Assembly (NCBI GenBank): GCA_015847255.1
Contig: JADLZK010009314.1
Coordinates: 310,001-374,000 of the forward strand
DNA: 64,000 bases
Direction: 5' to 3'
Source: Hyparrhenia diplandra
Lineage: Eukaryota; Streptophyta; Magnoliopsida; Poales; Poaceae
Below are positions 45,748 through 57,465 of this stretch, in pieces. The position numbers and the translations under genes were made by a program. The notes below the pieces were generated by a model. The model was not told where the DNA came from, ran no database searches, and worked only from the letters and a program-made list of their open reading frames with translations. Each line of letters begins with the position of its first letter. Positions within the stretch are counted from its first letter, which is position 1.

Positions 45748-46200
45748 CTATAAACAATTAGTGATGGGTGACTCTTCAAGTAAGCCCTTGAGTTTCTTCC
45801 CACTAATCGGTTGACAAAAGTATCTTTCTCTTGAACACCCTTGAGTCTTATTCTCTTGCCTAGATGAGTTATCTTCATCATCTTTTTGCCCCCGATGAAC
45901 CCACATGGGACTAACGACCTCCAACCAATCTTCTCCTAAAATCATATCAAAACATTGCAAAGTGGTAAAATCCCTACATCGGACACAAAATTGTGTCCTT
46001 GACAGTCCGATTAGGACTTTCAATTTTTCTTATTGCAGGTCATTGGACTCCCATCGTGATAATGAGCTTGACCGGATCACACTCGGACATTTGGACCGCT
46101 AGTTTATTTGCCAACTCCTCACCGATAAATGACCCCACACTTCCCGATTCCACCAAAATCAGGACATTCAACTTGCCCATTTGAGCGCATAGGTCTCATA
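45748..46200 (-). pseudogene. Gypsy protease region, active-site Asp changed
   Basis: The active-site stretch reads LILVESGSVGSFIGEELAN near 46,100-46,180, where the family has (I/V)DSG(S/A). Thus Asp is Glu at the catalytic position. The later QCFDMILGEDWLE motif (near 45,950) is kept. An aspartic protease without its Asp would not process Gag-Pol. Confidence 0.75.
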
Positions 46201-46352
46201 GTCTTTCTCTTGACCAAGAGGGGCTTGCATTGATTGATTAACAACTAAGATCAAGTTTTACGGCATTTCATCTTCCTCAGTACTATCACCATCAGAACTC
46301 TCTTCTTCTAATGCATCCAACAGTTCCTCAATCACATGTAAGGATACTTGAT

Positions 46353-47204
46353 CTAGGCATTTACGATTTCTTGCCCATTTTTCCCCACATTTGAAGCGTA
46401 GATTATTCTTCCTCCCGAAATCTCGAGCAAGGCTAATTTGTCATCCCTGCTTTGTGATTTTCGAGCTTTGCCTTTGACAGCTCGAATCGTATTCCTCCCA
46501 AACTTCTCAGGCTCCTTTGTGAAACTCCTTATTGAATCCCTTTGCTCGATTTTGCTAACTCCTCCTCTTGAATCGAGCCAAGTTACAAGTTGTGTCCACA
46601 TCCTTAGGTCGATGCAAAGACAATAACTCTCCTAATCTCATCTTTCGGTCCGCACACAAATCTTGTGACAAAGTATGTATCATCATAGCCATCATTGTAC
46701 AACAATAACCCATGAGCCAACTTCCTAAACTCCTCCAGATAATCAGCAACCATCCCCTTCTGCTTCAATTGCTCAAACCGAGTCAATAGCAGATGGTATT
46801 CATTGGCATCAAATTTCTGCATCACCTTGCCACACAATATCTCCCAATCAGTAATTCTTCCCTTGGTGCGCAAATGCGAAGCTAGATAGCCACGAGGCCT
46901 TTAAAGTTGAGGGCCGCAAAACGAAGTCTTCATAGCGGGATCCACGGCTGTACACCTCGAAGAACATTTCACAATTATCACGCTAGAGACGTGGGTTAGT
47001 GCCATCGAAAATGGGAAACTCCATCTTAGGAAATGGAGGGGAACAATTATGTTGATAATCGTGATCCGTGATCTCTATGAGCTCTATCCTAATCACGCCG
47101 AAAGAACCGCATAGGGGTCCGAATACGCACTGGGAGATTGTTCTACGGCCGAATCCATGGATTCCACCGCAGTCGCTACGCCCCATGGGCCTGTCTCCCG
47201 CCAA
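46353..47204 (-). pseudogene. Gypsy gag region (frameshifted)
   Basis: PKMEFPIFDGTNPRL at about 46,985-47,030 is the common start of the plant gypsy capsid domain. ADYLEEFRKLAHGLL and FVTRFVCGPKDEIR follow in the frame 46,873-46,604. A degraded zinc knuckle (FKCGEKWARNRKC) lies near 46,360-46,400 and lacks its first Cys. Shifts and a stop near 46,910 separate the parts. Confidence 0.82.
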
Positions 47205-47904
47205 ACGCCGTAGTCGGCGACATGCATCGGAGCCACGCTCAGGTCCAACCAGCCTTAAGGGATGTTTGCGGCGGGGGCAAATCGCCGCCGCTACCCCGAC
47301 CGGCCGCTGCCGTACCGGAAACTGGCGGTGGCGTCGACGCGTGGAACATCGCGATGACGGCCCCGAAGGATGTGGAAGGAATCGATACCGTGGTGGCGGC
47401 CACGAACTCGAGTGGCAAACGGCATGGGCGCCACCATCGCGCCGTGGACCGAAGCGGATCTAGGGGTACCGATGTCGCCGCCGCAAACGGCACTAGTAGT
47501 CGCCGCCAAGACTCGTAGTCGACGCCGCTGCCGCCGGGCGCGTCTCCAGCCGCCTGAATCCTTGCCGACGCCTAGCCCACGCGAGTCTCCATGCCCTCCG
47601 TCTTTCGAGCAAAGAGTCGAACGACGCGGCGTCGGCGCGTCTTCAAGTCTTCAACCCGTCGGCGCGGTCTTCAACGAGGTCCGAACCCCATCGCGGCGTG
47701 TTCATCACCTCGAAGCGCTTCACGAATTCCTCCATAGATCTCTCGGTTTCGACCTAAAACCGTAGGCTTCCACCGGTGCGGACTTGAGAACACATCGTCG
47801 CAGATGTCCTTTCGCCGTGAAGTCGTGTCCCCGGGCCAGAGCTTGATACCAATTGTCGGGCCACCGGATCGGGGCCTAGACGTGAGCTCGGTGGATTTGG
47901 TAAC

Positions 47905-49457
47905 TGTTGACACCTGTTATAGCATAATATTAATAGTCAACTAAACATAAAATAAGGGCACAAAATGAATATCAACATAGACTAGGGGCTTGACTAACAT
48001 AGTTCCACAAGTTTTGGTGATTTGTATATTTTCAAGGACTAAAAGGAAAAGCCTAGAGTTTGCAAAACATATGAAGCATAAACATGTTACAAATATATTC
48101 CAAGATAGCACCATTGCAAAAGAGCTCGTCGAGACGATCGAAACAGAATATATTGTTTGCTATATTGAGTCCGTAATCAAAAGATATCGATTTTGCAGAG
48201 CGAGTTCACTAAAACGGTCATAACTTTCTCATCCGGACTCCGTTTCTCGCAAAATATCGGTCATTCTGAAGCTATCGGCGAGATCTACGCACCCACAAAA
48301 TCTGAACTCGTTGTGCCACAAGGGCCTGGCGGACGCCAGGGCCATTTAGATCGGCCGCGAGTCACGAGCCCAATCCGGCCCATCTTCGTAGGTCGGTTTG
48401 TAATCGACTTTTGAGGTTGTATCTACACCGTTGCCAAGGTCGGTTTGATCCAAGGGCTATCGTTCATCGCCAAGGGCTATATAAGAAGACCCACGACCCC
48501 AGGGCTAAACCTAATTCATTCTATCTCATTCTATTCATTATCTCTCGGTTGTAGAGGTGTCCCAATGTAAGGATAACTCTCTCTCCGGGATTAGTGAATT
48601 AGAAGTAGATTAGAAGAAGATTAGTCATGTAATTAGAGATAGATTAGCCATGTAATTAGAACTAGATTAGATCTAACTTAGATCTAATCAAGAGTAAGGA
48701 GAGTGGAGTTATGCTCTGTTGCGGAGATGTCTTGAGTATGGTATGCCTTTGTATCTTCTCTACAAGACTTATGATTCATATATTTATCTTCTCTATTTAC
48801 TTCCATATCTTTCATATATGGTTAAGTATAGTTGTTATGCTTTTGCATGGGATCTCCTTTCGTATTGAGGGCTCTAGTTATGCTAGGTAGCTAGAGTAGT
48901 AATCGATAGTGTAGACTTGGTGTCTAGGCTATAGGTTACCCGAGGTTGCTTAATCCCGGATAGTTGTGGTAGGGGGGGGTGACAGCTCTGTAAGGCCTTT
49001 GTAGTCCACCACGTTCGGATTGGTGTTTTCGTAGAGCTTTTGGCAGCCTTCTCCCAACTACCTTTTTCCCAGTCTTCTTGAGAGTTTGGACGGATCTCTT
49101 TGCTCCAAAGTGCATTAGTATAATTGCTATCATAGAACCTAAGTAATAGAGAATTACCCGGGAACCTTGATCTCTCCCTTTGACCTCTTGATTAGCTTAG
49201 TTACTCCTTGATATCTTAAGTAGGTTAGTATTTTATGCTTTGATATTTACTTATCCTCTAACAATTACCCCCTCACTATAGTTTAGTGGTTTGCTAAGTT
49301 AGTAGATATATGATTGTGACTTATTAGAATTCTTTAGCCAAAGCTTCCCTGTGGATACGATACTCTAGAATACTCATCCTAGGGAAAAGCTACAATGGTA
49401 GGTGTTCGTGCGCTTGAGAATCCTTCATATTCTTTTAGCACTTAACAAATGCCAACA
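47905..49457 (+). mobile_element. 1.55-kb solo LTR nested in the gypsy 5' LTR
   Basis: It starts TGTTGACACC and ends GCCAACA (TGTTG/CAACA ends) and is flanked by GTAAC at 47,900-47,904 and 49,458-49,462. It carries no coding region and no internal domain, so it is what remains after recombination between two LTRs. A TATA box GGCTATATAAGAAG at about 48,476-48,489 suggests transcription on the + strand. Long LTRs of this kind are common in Ty3/gypsy lineages, but I cannot assign the family. Confidence 0.9.
48476..48489 (+). promoter_or_regulatory. TATA box of the solo LTR
   Basis: GGCTATATAAGAAG lies in a 5'-UTR-like context, with CATTCTATCTCATTC about 40-55 bp downstream. A short duplication (CCAAGGGCTAT twice) precedes it. 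Confidence 0.6.
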
Positions 49458-49770
49458 GTAACCTAATCTACGGAACTTCGATGGCAAGGAAACGAGAACG
49501 ATGAACAACACGAAGAACAGAGAACGAGATGATTAACTGACGAATGAATAAGGAAACAATGTTCAGGTTCTCGATGACTTGCCGCCCAACCGCCCACTCC
49601 ACCTATATGGTGGCCAAATTCGTTACAAGGCCGGTCGGCCCCAAACACAAGAATGAATACCGACATCAAAGGAAACAACCCAAAGCCCATGATTGCATCG
49701 GCTCAGCCACTTGCCGTTACTCTTGCCGGTCGATTGAGCGATCACCGCCTGAGGTCCTTTCGACAATTGG

Positions 49771-52700
49771 CAACTAACAATACAGCGGTCGCCCATCAAA
49801 TTAAATGAGATGTCAGTCCTACAAATCGTATTCGTACCTCCAATGAAGAAGAACTGGAAGCCAAAATAATAGTTGATGACTCTCAAAGACAAAGAGGGAT
49901 TAGAGGGATTGGTGGTGGACATGCTTGATGGATGAATATGTCACGACGCGATGGAGGTGAGATAGTTGCCCGGCGTACAGCGCCCAGCGTAAAAAATGTA
50001 AAACACAAGAAAAATAGAGATGTCCTATGGCCCAAGAATTACAGACCATGCGACCTATAAGCTGACTTCAATTTCATCGTCATGCATTATAATGAGATAG
50101 AATAATGAAGTAGCTCGATCCCCCTGGTCCGAGCCGTTCACATTGGCAACTAATAACATGGCCTGGTCACCCATCAAATTAAATGAGTAGTCAGTCCTAG
50201 ATATCGTTTCCGTACCTCCAATGAAGAAGAATCGGAAGCCACAATAATAGTTAACAGCTCGAAAGACAAAGAGGGATCGAGAGGGACCCGTCTACTAGGC
50301 GTGCTTCATGGATGAATATGTCACGACCGTGATGGATTCAAAATAGTTGCCGCCAGATATGCGGCGTGGCGAAAAGAATCTCGTCTTCGCCGGATTCGGA
50401 GAAGAAGCAAGCTTTTTGAGAGCACCGATGCAAGGCCAATTTGGTTTGATTATGCTTAGCTGTCCTCCCAACCACCCACAAAACCAGTTTATACATGTCT
50501 TAGGTAAAAATGTAAAACACAAGAAAAATAGAGATGGCCTACGGCCCATGAATTACAACCATGCAGCCTATAAGCTGACTTCAATTTCATCGTCATGCAT
50601 TGCAGACGCAGATAGAATAATGAAGTAGCTCGATCCCCCTGGCCCGAGCCGTTCACATTGGCAACTAACAACATGGTATGATTCGCCCATCAAATTAAAT
50701 GAGTAGTCGGTCCTAGATATAGTTTTTCGTACCTCCAATGAAGAAGAAGAATCGAAGCCACAATATTAGTTAACAGCTCTCAAAGGACAAAGAGGGATCG
50801 GATGGATCTTGTCTGCGCTGGACATGCTTGACGGATGAATATGTCACGACCGTGATGGGGCGAGATAGTTGCCGGACGTCTGCCTTGGCGAGGAATCTCG
50901 GCTTCACGGATTCGAGAAGAAGCAACCTTGTGAGAGCACCGAGAAGGAAGGTCAATTTGGTTTTGATTATGCTTAGCTGTCCTCCCAACGACCCACAAAG
51001 CCAGTTTATACATGTCTTTGGTAAAAATGTAAAGCATAAGAAAATAGAGATGGCCTACGGCCCATGAATTACAACCATGCAACCTATAAGCTGACTTCAA
51101 TTTCATCGTCATGCATTATACGCAGATAGAATAATGAAGTAGATTGACCCCCATCGCCCGAGCCGTTCAAATTGGCAACTAACAATATGGCGAGTCGCCC
51201 ATCAAATTAAATGAGCTGACAAATCATAGATATCGTATTCGCATACCTCCAATGAAGAAGAACAGGAAGCCACAATAATAGTTGACAGCTCTCAAAGACA
51301 AACAAGGATCATAGGGATCCGGCCGGGTGGGACGTGCTTGATGGATGAATATGTCACAACCGTGACAGAGGTGAGATAGCTGCCGGCGACGCGGCGTGCT
51401 GCGATGAATCTCGTCTTCGCTGGACTCGGACAAGAAGCAAGCTCGTGAGAGCAATCAAGGAATGCAAATTTGGTTTGATTATGCCTAGCTGTCCTCCCAA
51501 CCACCCACAGGCAGTTTATACATGTCTCTCGGTAAAAAATGTAAAGCACAAGAAAAATAGAGAAGGACTACGGCCCATGAATTACAACCATGCATCCTAT
51601 AAGCCGACTTCAATTTCATCGTCATGCATTGTAATTGGTAGAATAATGAAGTAGCTTTCGACCCCCGGTCCGAGCCGTTCACATTGGCAACTAATAACAT
51701 GGCGTGGTCACCCATCAAATTAAATGAGTAGTCAGTCCTAGATATCGCTTTTTGTACCTCCAATGAAGAAGAATCGGAAGCCACAATAATAGTTAACATC
51801 TCTCAAAGACAGAGGGATCAGAGGGATCCGTCTGCTAGACGTGCTTGATGGATGAATATGTCACGACCGTGATGGATTCAAGATAGTTGCCAGCGTATGC
51901 GCACGGCGAGGAATCTCGGCCACGGATTCGAGAAGAAGCAAGCTTTTGAGAGCACCGAAGGAAGGCCAATTTGGTTTGATTATGCTTAGCTGTCCTCCCA
52001 ACCACCCACAAAACCAGTTTATACATGTCTTAGGTAAAAATGTAAAACACAAGAAAAATAGAGATGGCCTACGGCCCATGAATTACAACCATGCAGCCTA
52101 TAAGCTGACTTCAATTTCATCGTCATGCATTGTACGCAGATAGAATAATGAAGTAGCTCGATCCCCCCCTGGCCCGAGCCGTTCACATTGGCAACTAACA
52201 ACATGGCGCGGTCACCCATCAAATTAAATGAGTAGTCAGTCCTAGATATCGTTTTCGTACCTCCAATGAAGAAGAATCGGAAGCCACAATTTTAGTTAAC
52301 AGCTCTCAAAGACAAAGAGGGATCAGAGGGATCCGATGCGCTAGACATGCTTGACGGATGAATATGTCACGACCGTGATGGAGGCGAGATAGTTGCCAGC
52401 GACGCATACAAGTGGCGAAAGCAATCTCGGCTTCACCGGATTCGGAGAAGAAGCAACCTCGTGAGAGCATCGAAGGAAGGTCAATTTGGTTTGATTATGC
52501 TTAGCTGTCCTCCCAACGACCCACAAAGCCAGTTTATACATGTCTTTGGAAAAAATGTAAAGCATAAGAAAATAGAGATGGCCTACGGCCCATGAATTAC
52601 AACCATGCAACCTATAAGCTGACTTCAATTTCATCGTCATGCATTATACGCAGATAGAACAATGAAGTAGATCGATCCCCCGCCGGCCCGAGCCGTTCAA

Positions 52701-55445
52701 ATTGGCAACTAACAATATGGCCAGTCGACCATCAAATTAAATGAGCTGACAGTAGTAGATATCGTATTCGTACCTCCAATGAAGAAGAACAGGAAGCCAC
52801 AATAATAGCTGACAGCTCTCAAAGACAAACAGGGATCATAGGGATCCGGCTGGTGGGCGCTTGATGGATGAATATGTCACAACCCGTGACAGAGGTGAGA
52901 TAGCTGCCGACATACGCGTGCTGCGATGAATCTCGTCTTCGCTGGACACGGACAAGAAGCAAGCTCGTGAGAGCACCGAAGGAATGCAAATTTGGTTTGA
53001 TTATGCTTAGCTGTCCTCCCAACCACCCACACAGGCAGTTTATACATGTCTCTGGTAAAAATGTAAAGCACAAGAAAAATAGAGAAGGCCTACGGCCCGT
53101 GAATTACAACCATGCAGCCTATAAGCTGACTTCAATTTCATCGTCATGCATTGTACGCAGATAGAATATTGAAGTAGCTCGATCCCCCCGCCCCTGCCCG
53201 AGCCGTTCGCATTGGCAACTAACAACATGGCCCGGTTGCCCATCGAATTAAATGAGCTGACAGTCGTAGATATCGTATTGGTACCTCCAATGAAGAAGAA
53301 CAGGAAGCCACAATAATAGCAGACAACTCTCAAAGACAAACAAGGATCATAGGGATCCGGCTGGTGGACGTGCTTGATGGATGAATATGTCACGGCCGTG
53401 ACAGAAGCGAGATAGCTGCCGGTGTACGCGCTACGAGGAATCTCGTCTTCGCTGGATACGGAGAAGAAGCAAGCTCGTGAGAGCACCGAAGGAATGCAAA
53501 TTTGGTTTGCTTATACTTAGCTGTCCTCCCAACCACCCACACAGCCAGTTTATACATGCCTCTGGTAAAAATGTAAAGCACAAGAAAATAGAGATGGCCT
53601 GCGGCCCATGAATTACAACCATGCAGCCTATAAGCTGACTTCAATTTTATCGTCATGCATTATACACAGATAGAATATTGAAGCAGCTCGATCCCCCCTG
53701 CCCGAGCTGTTCACATTGCCAACTAACAACATGGCCCGGTCGCCCATCAAATTAAATGAGCTGACAGTCGTAGATATCGTATTCATACCACCAATGAAGA
53801 AGAACAGGAAGCCACAATAATAGCTGACAACTTTCAAAGACAAACAAGGATCATAAGGATCCGGCTGGTGGACGTGCTTGATGGATGAATATGTCACGAC
53901 CGTGACAGAGGCGAGATAGCTGCCGGCGTACGCGCGCTGCGAGGAATCTCGTCTTCGCTGGATTCGGAGAAGAAGCAAGCTCGTGAGAGCACCAAAGGAA
54001 TGCAAATTTGGAGGGCTGTCGCTGTTTGATTTATTCCAGGTTGCTTACCACCGGTCCTGTGTTTTATAATGAAGGAATCCATTAATGAAATATGAGCTAA
54101 TTATGCCACGTTCAGAAAAAAAAAAAGCTGCCCTGCCATGATCACGACAATTGTCTAGTCTGATTTCAATTTCATCGTCATGCATTATACGCAGATAGAA
54201 TAATGAAATAGCTGGATCCCCCACCCCGGCCCGAGCCGTTCACATTGGCAACTAACAACATAGCCCGGTCGCCCATCAAATTAAATGAGTAGTCAGTCCT
54301 AGATATCGTATTCGTACCTCCAATGAAGAAGAACTGGAAGCAAAAATAATAGTTGACAGCTCTCAAAGACAAAGAGGGATTAGAGGGATTAAGCTGGTGG
54401 ACGTGCTTGATGCATGAATATGTCACGATCGTGATGGAGGCGAGATAGTTGCCAGCGTATGCTTGTATGGCGAGGAATCTCGGCTTCGCCGGATTTGGTG
54501 AAGAAGCAAGCTTTTGAGAGCACCGAAGGAAGGCCAATTTGGTTTGATTATACTTAGCTGACCTCCCAACCACCCACAAAGCCAGTTTATATTTCTTACG
54601 CAAAAATGTAAAACACAAGAAAAATAGAGATGGCCTACGACCCATGAATTACAACCATGCAGCCTATAAGCTGACTTCAATTTCATCGTCATGCATTATA
54701 CGTAGATAGAATAATGAAGTAGCTCGATCCCCCCTGGCCCGAGCCGTTCACATTGGCAACTAACAACATGGCCCGGTCGCCCATCAAATTAAATGAGTAG
54801 TCAGTCCTAGATATCGTTTTCGTACCTCCAATGAAGAAGAATCAGAAGCCACAATAATAGTTAACAGCTCTCAAAGACAAAGAGGGATCCGTCTGCTGGA
54901 CGTGCTTGATGGATGAATATGTCACGACCGTGATGGAGGCGAGATAGTTGCCAGCGTACGCGCGCGGCGAGGAATCTCGACATCACCGGATTCGGAGAAG
55001 AAGCAAGCTCGTGAGAGCACTGAAGGGGCCAATTTGGTTTGATTATGCTTAGCTGTCCTCCCAACCACCCACAAAGCCAGTTTATACATGTCTTAGGTAA
55101 AGCACAAGAAAAACAGAGATGGCCTACGACCCATGAATTACAACCATGCAACCTATAAGCTGACTTCAATTTCATCGTCATGCATTATACGCAGATAGAA
55201 TAATGAAGTAGCTTGACCCCTCCCCACGCCCGGCCCGAGCCGTTCAAATTGGCAACTAACAATATGGCCAGTCGCCCATCAAATTAAATGAGCTGACAGT
55301 CGTAGATATCGTATTCGTACCTCCAATGAAGAAGAACAGGAAGCCACAATAATAGCTGACAGCTCTCAAAGACAAACAGGGATCATAGGGATCCGGCTGG
55401 TGGACGTGCTTGATGGATGAATATGTCACGACCGTGATAGAGGCG
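49771..55445. repeat. Tandem array of a unit of about 510 bp, 11 or 12 copies
   Basis: The landmark ATTGGCAACTAA recurs at 49,766, 50,142, 50,657, 51,171, 51,683, 52,187, 52,701, 53,211, 53,715 (as ATTGCCAACTAA), 54,244, 54,752 and 55,248. Spacings are 496-529 bp, except the first (376 bp, internal deletion). Every unit carries TCGCCCATCAAATTAAATGA or a close variant, CTCCAATGAAGAAGAA, GATGAATATGTCAC, CTTAGCTGTCCTCCCAACCA and TTCAATTTCATCGTCATGCA. Variants fall in types A (AGTAGTCAGTCCTAGATATC), B (AGCTGACAGTCGTAGATATC) and C (ACTGGAAGC). The minus strand has frames of 60-150 codons in most units, starting MTMKLKSAYRLHGCNS or ending MGDRAMLLVANVNGSG. I do not recognise a protein. Confidence 0.93.
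54009..54125 (+). mobile_element. LINE 3' end (solo tail), copy 2, inside the array
   Basis: From TTTGGAGGGCTGTCGCTG to an A run at 54,115-54,125 the sequence matches 42,215-42,338 closely. It joins a B-type array unit at a short TTTGG microhomology and is followed by CTGCCCTGCCATGATCA, exactly as at 42,340. It replaces the middle of one array unit. Confidence 0.8.
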
Positions 55446-57156
55446 GTGCTGTGCTCGGATTACCGACGCTACTCAACGGCAACGCCGATTTACTGACGCT
55501 TGGATTCCAGGGAGTGGGTACCGGCGGGCCAGCGACACGCAAGTTCCTGGTTGGCGTCATGTGCGCAGGACTGCGCAGGTGTCCCCACTCGTCCTGGATG
55601 ATGCTAGCGCGACTGGATTTTTGTGGGTTTTTCAGCTAGTCATGCGCAGCGTGGAACGATGTCAATCCAATGTAGATCCATATAGAAAACTAATGCCGGG
55701 AGCGGTAACGCAAACTTTATTATTCCTATTATAATATAACTAGTCCATCAACCCGTGCTCTCGCACGGGTTAGAATCTTAAGAAATACTAAACTTACTTA
55801 TATTAAATATTTTTCAATTCTATTGTTCTAAAATAATAGCTATATTAGGTACTCTATAGTCTATTCGGTAATGATAATCTATCAATTATTGATTTATTTG
55901 TATTTTTCAGGTTTATTATTGTGTTATTGCATAGCACTTTTTGTGTATCTCAATATAAATTTAGTTGAAAATTTTCTTAAACTGTAATGGCTTTAGCTGC
56001 TATCTATGTTTTGACACATGAACCCAAATTTGAATTTTCCCCTTATATATGCTTATAAATTGCTCACATACGACAACTTATTATTTACAGTGGTGATTAC
56101 AGTGTACCAATTTGATGGCATCAACGTTTCAGATTTTTTTAAAAAAATTAGGATTTGTCTTTCTTATCTCTTGTGGCTTCGCGAGTAATATTTTGTATCA
56201 TAAATCTTTTTCCTAGCATGATATGTGTTTGATTGAAACGTAAACCTAAAGTGTATAAGCCCTTATTTTATTCTTTTGATTTTAACTTCCAACTTTTGAT
56301 GTAGTTGTTCTAATATTTTATACTTAGAAATTCAAATGCTTATTGTATCATATATTCAAAATCTTCATTTTTATATTATTAAAAATAATATTCCAGGTCA
56401 GAAAAAATACCCTCTTAGTTCTTAAAATGGCATAAATATAGTCGTTTTGGCATGCACCATATGGCATTCAAGATATGTTGATTATCATGACTATTAATAT
56501 AAGTTAAAATGAATTTTTAAGTGTCATTACTATGTGGTTTCCTAAAGATATTTTGCCACACTTGATAGATAATTATTTATTACGGACATATTTCCTTGGT
56601 CTATGGAATAGAACATAGCTCCATGCCAGTTTCAACTTAATAGTTGCGAAGTGGTGTATTTCAAATTTAGGTACAAAATACGTTGTTATATATTTCTTTA
56701 CATCATTTTTTTTTTTATAATGCATAGTATCTTTCATAATGATAGAGGTGGATAATTTTAAAATATTTTGGGGGTTAGTTCAACTATCTTTTATAATTTT
56801 GGAGGTTTGAGTTTTTTAACAAATGCTTTATTGATAAGTCAATGGTTATTTGTCCTCGAACTTTTAGCATCAATAGCATGTAAACTTCGATGTGACCCAA
56901 TGACATTATTTTTAAATTGAAAAATAAAGAAAATCTATGATGATCAACAAACATTATAGCAAGACTTATGTTTTTGAAATAATCCAAGGACATTAAAATT
57001 GAAATGAAAATTATACCTAATGGTTAATAATTAAGGATCCTATGATGATTTTTTTGTTCACCACAATCAAGATTTATCTCATAATATTGTGGCTGTAGCT
57101 TTGAATTTGCACAATCATTTATCGGAAAAATGTCACTTAAGTTTTACTCCCCATGC
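55446..57156. other. AT-rich intergenic DNA with small palindrome
   Basis: The array ends at about 55,445. A 200-bp GC-richer stretch with a 62-codon frame follows, without recognisable similarity. The palindrome ACCCGTGCTCTCGCACGGGT lies at 55,751-55,770. The remainder is AT-rich with no gene. Confidence 0.45.
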
Positions 57157-57164
57157 CAAAATAG

Positions 57165-57456
57165 CCACGTTTTAAATAGCGGGCTATGAAAATAGCGTCG
57201 AATTTATATGGGCGCTATGGCGCCGCTATAGCGGCAGCTTACGCACAATAGCGCCAGGCTGCTGCTGCCGCTATAGCGCGAATAGCGGCGCTATAAGCGT
57301 GAGTAGCGACACGAATAGCGCCAATAGCGGCGCCAATAGCGGCACAAATAGCACCAATAGCGGCGCAATAGCGCTAATAGCACCAATAAGCAAAAAAGTG
57401 CAATAGCGTCCACGGAAATTGTTTCTAGCCGCTATAGCGCACTATTTAAAACATGG
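57165..57456. mobile_element. MITE-like element built of AATAGCG words
   Basis: It starts CCACGTTTTAAATAGCGGGC and ends GCGCACTATTTAAAACATGG, inverted termini with a few mismatches. Flanks CAAAATAG (57,157-57,164) and CAAAAATAG (57,457-57,465) fit an imperfect 8-bp TSD of hAT type. The interior repeats AATAGCGCC, AATAGCGGC and CTATAGCG many times. No coding capacity. Confidence 0.7.
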
Positions 57457-57465
57457 CAAAAATAG

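Larger units (their letters stand above)
42463..49765 (-). mobile_element. Ty3/gypsy LTR retrotransposon with nested solo LTR
   Basis: The element is bounded by TG...CA LTRs and a perfect 5-bp TSD ATTGG (42,458-42,462 and 49,766-49,770). Its right, 5' LTR (47,854-49,765) is about 354 bp once the nested insertion is removed; the left, 3' LTR is 351 bp. The primer-binding site TGGTATCA (complement at 47,844-47,851) fits initiator-Met tRNA. On the minus strand the order is gag, protease, reverse transcriptase, RNase H, H2C2 zinc finger, integrase, as in Ty3/gypsy. Stops and shifts in gag, protease and RT make it defective. Roughly 20-30 differences between LTRs by eye indicate an insertion of some age. 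Confidence 0.93.
47854..49765 (-). repeat. 5' LTR of the gypsy element, split by a solo LTR
   Basis: Its two parts, 47,854-47,904 and 49,458-49,765, join into a 354-bp LTR matching 42,463-42,813. The break carries the 5-bp TSD GTAAC of the nested solo LTR. Confidence 0.92.

Noticed and set aside
49771..55445. CRISPR-like or gene array interpretation
   Set aside because: Units are about 510 bp, contiguous and without unique spacers; this is a plant tandem repeat.
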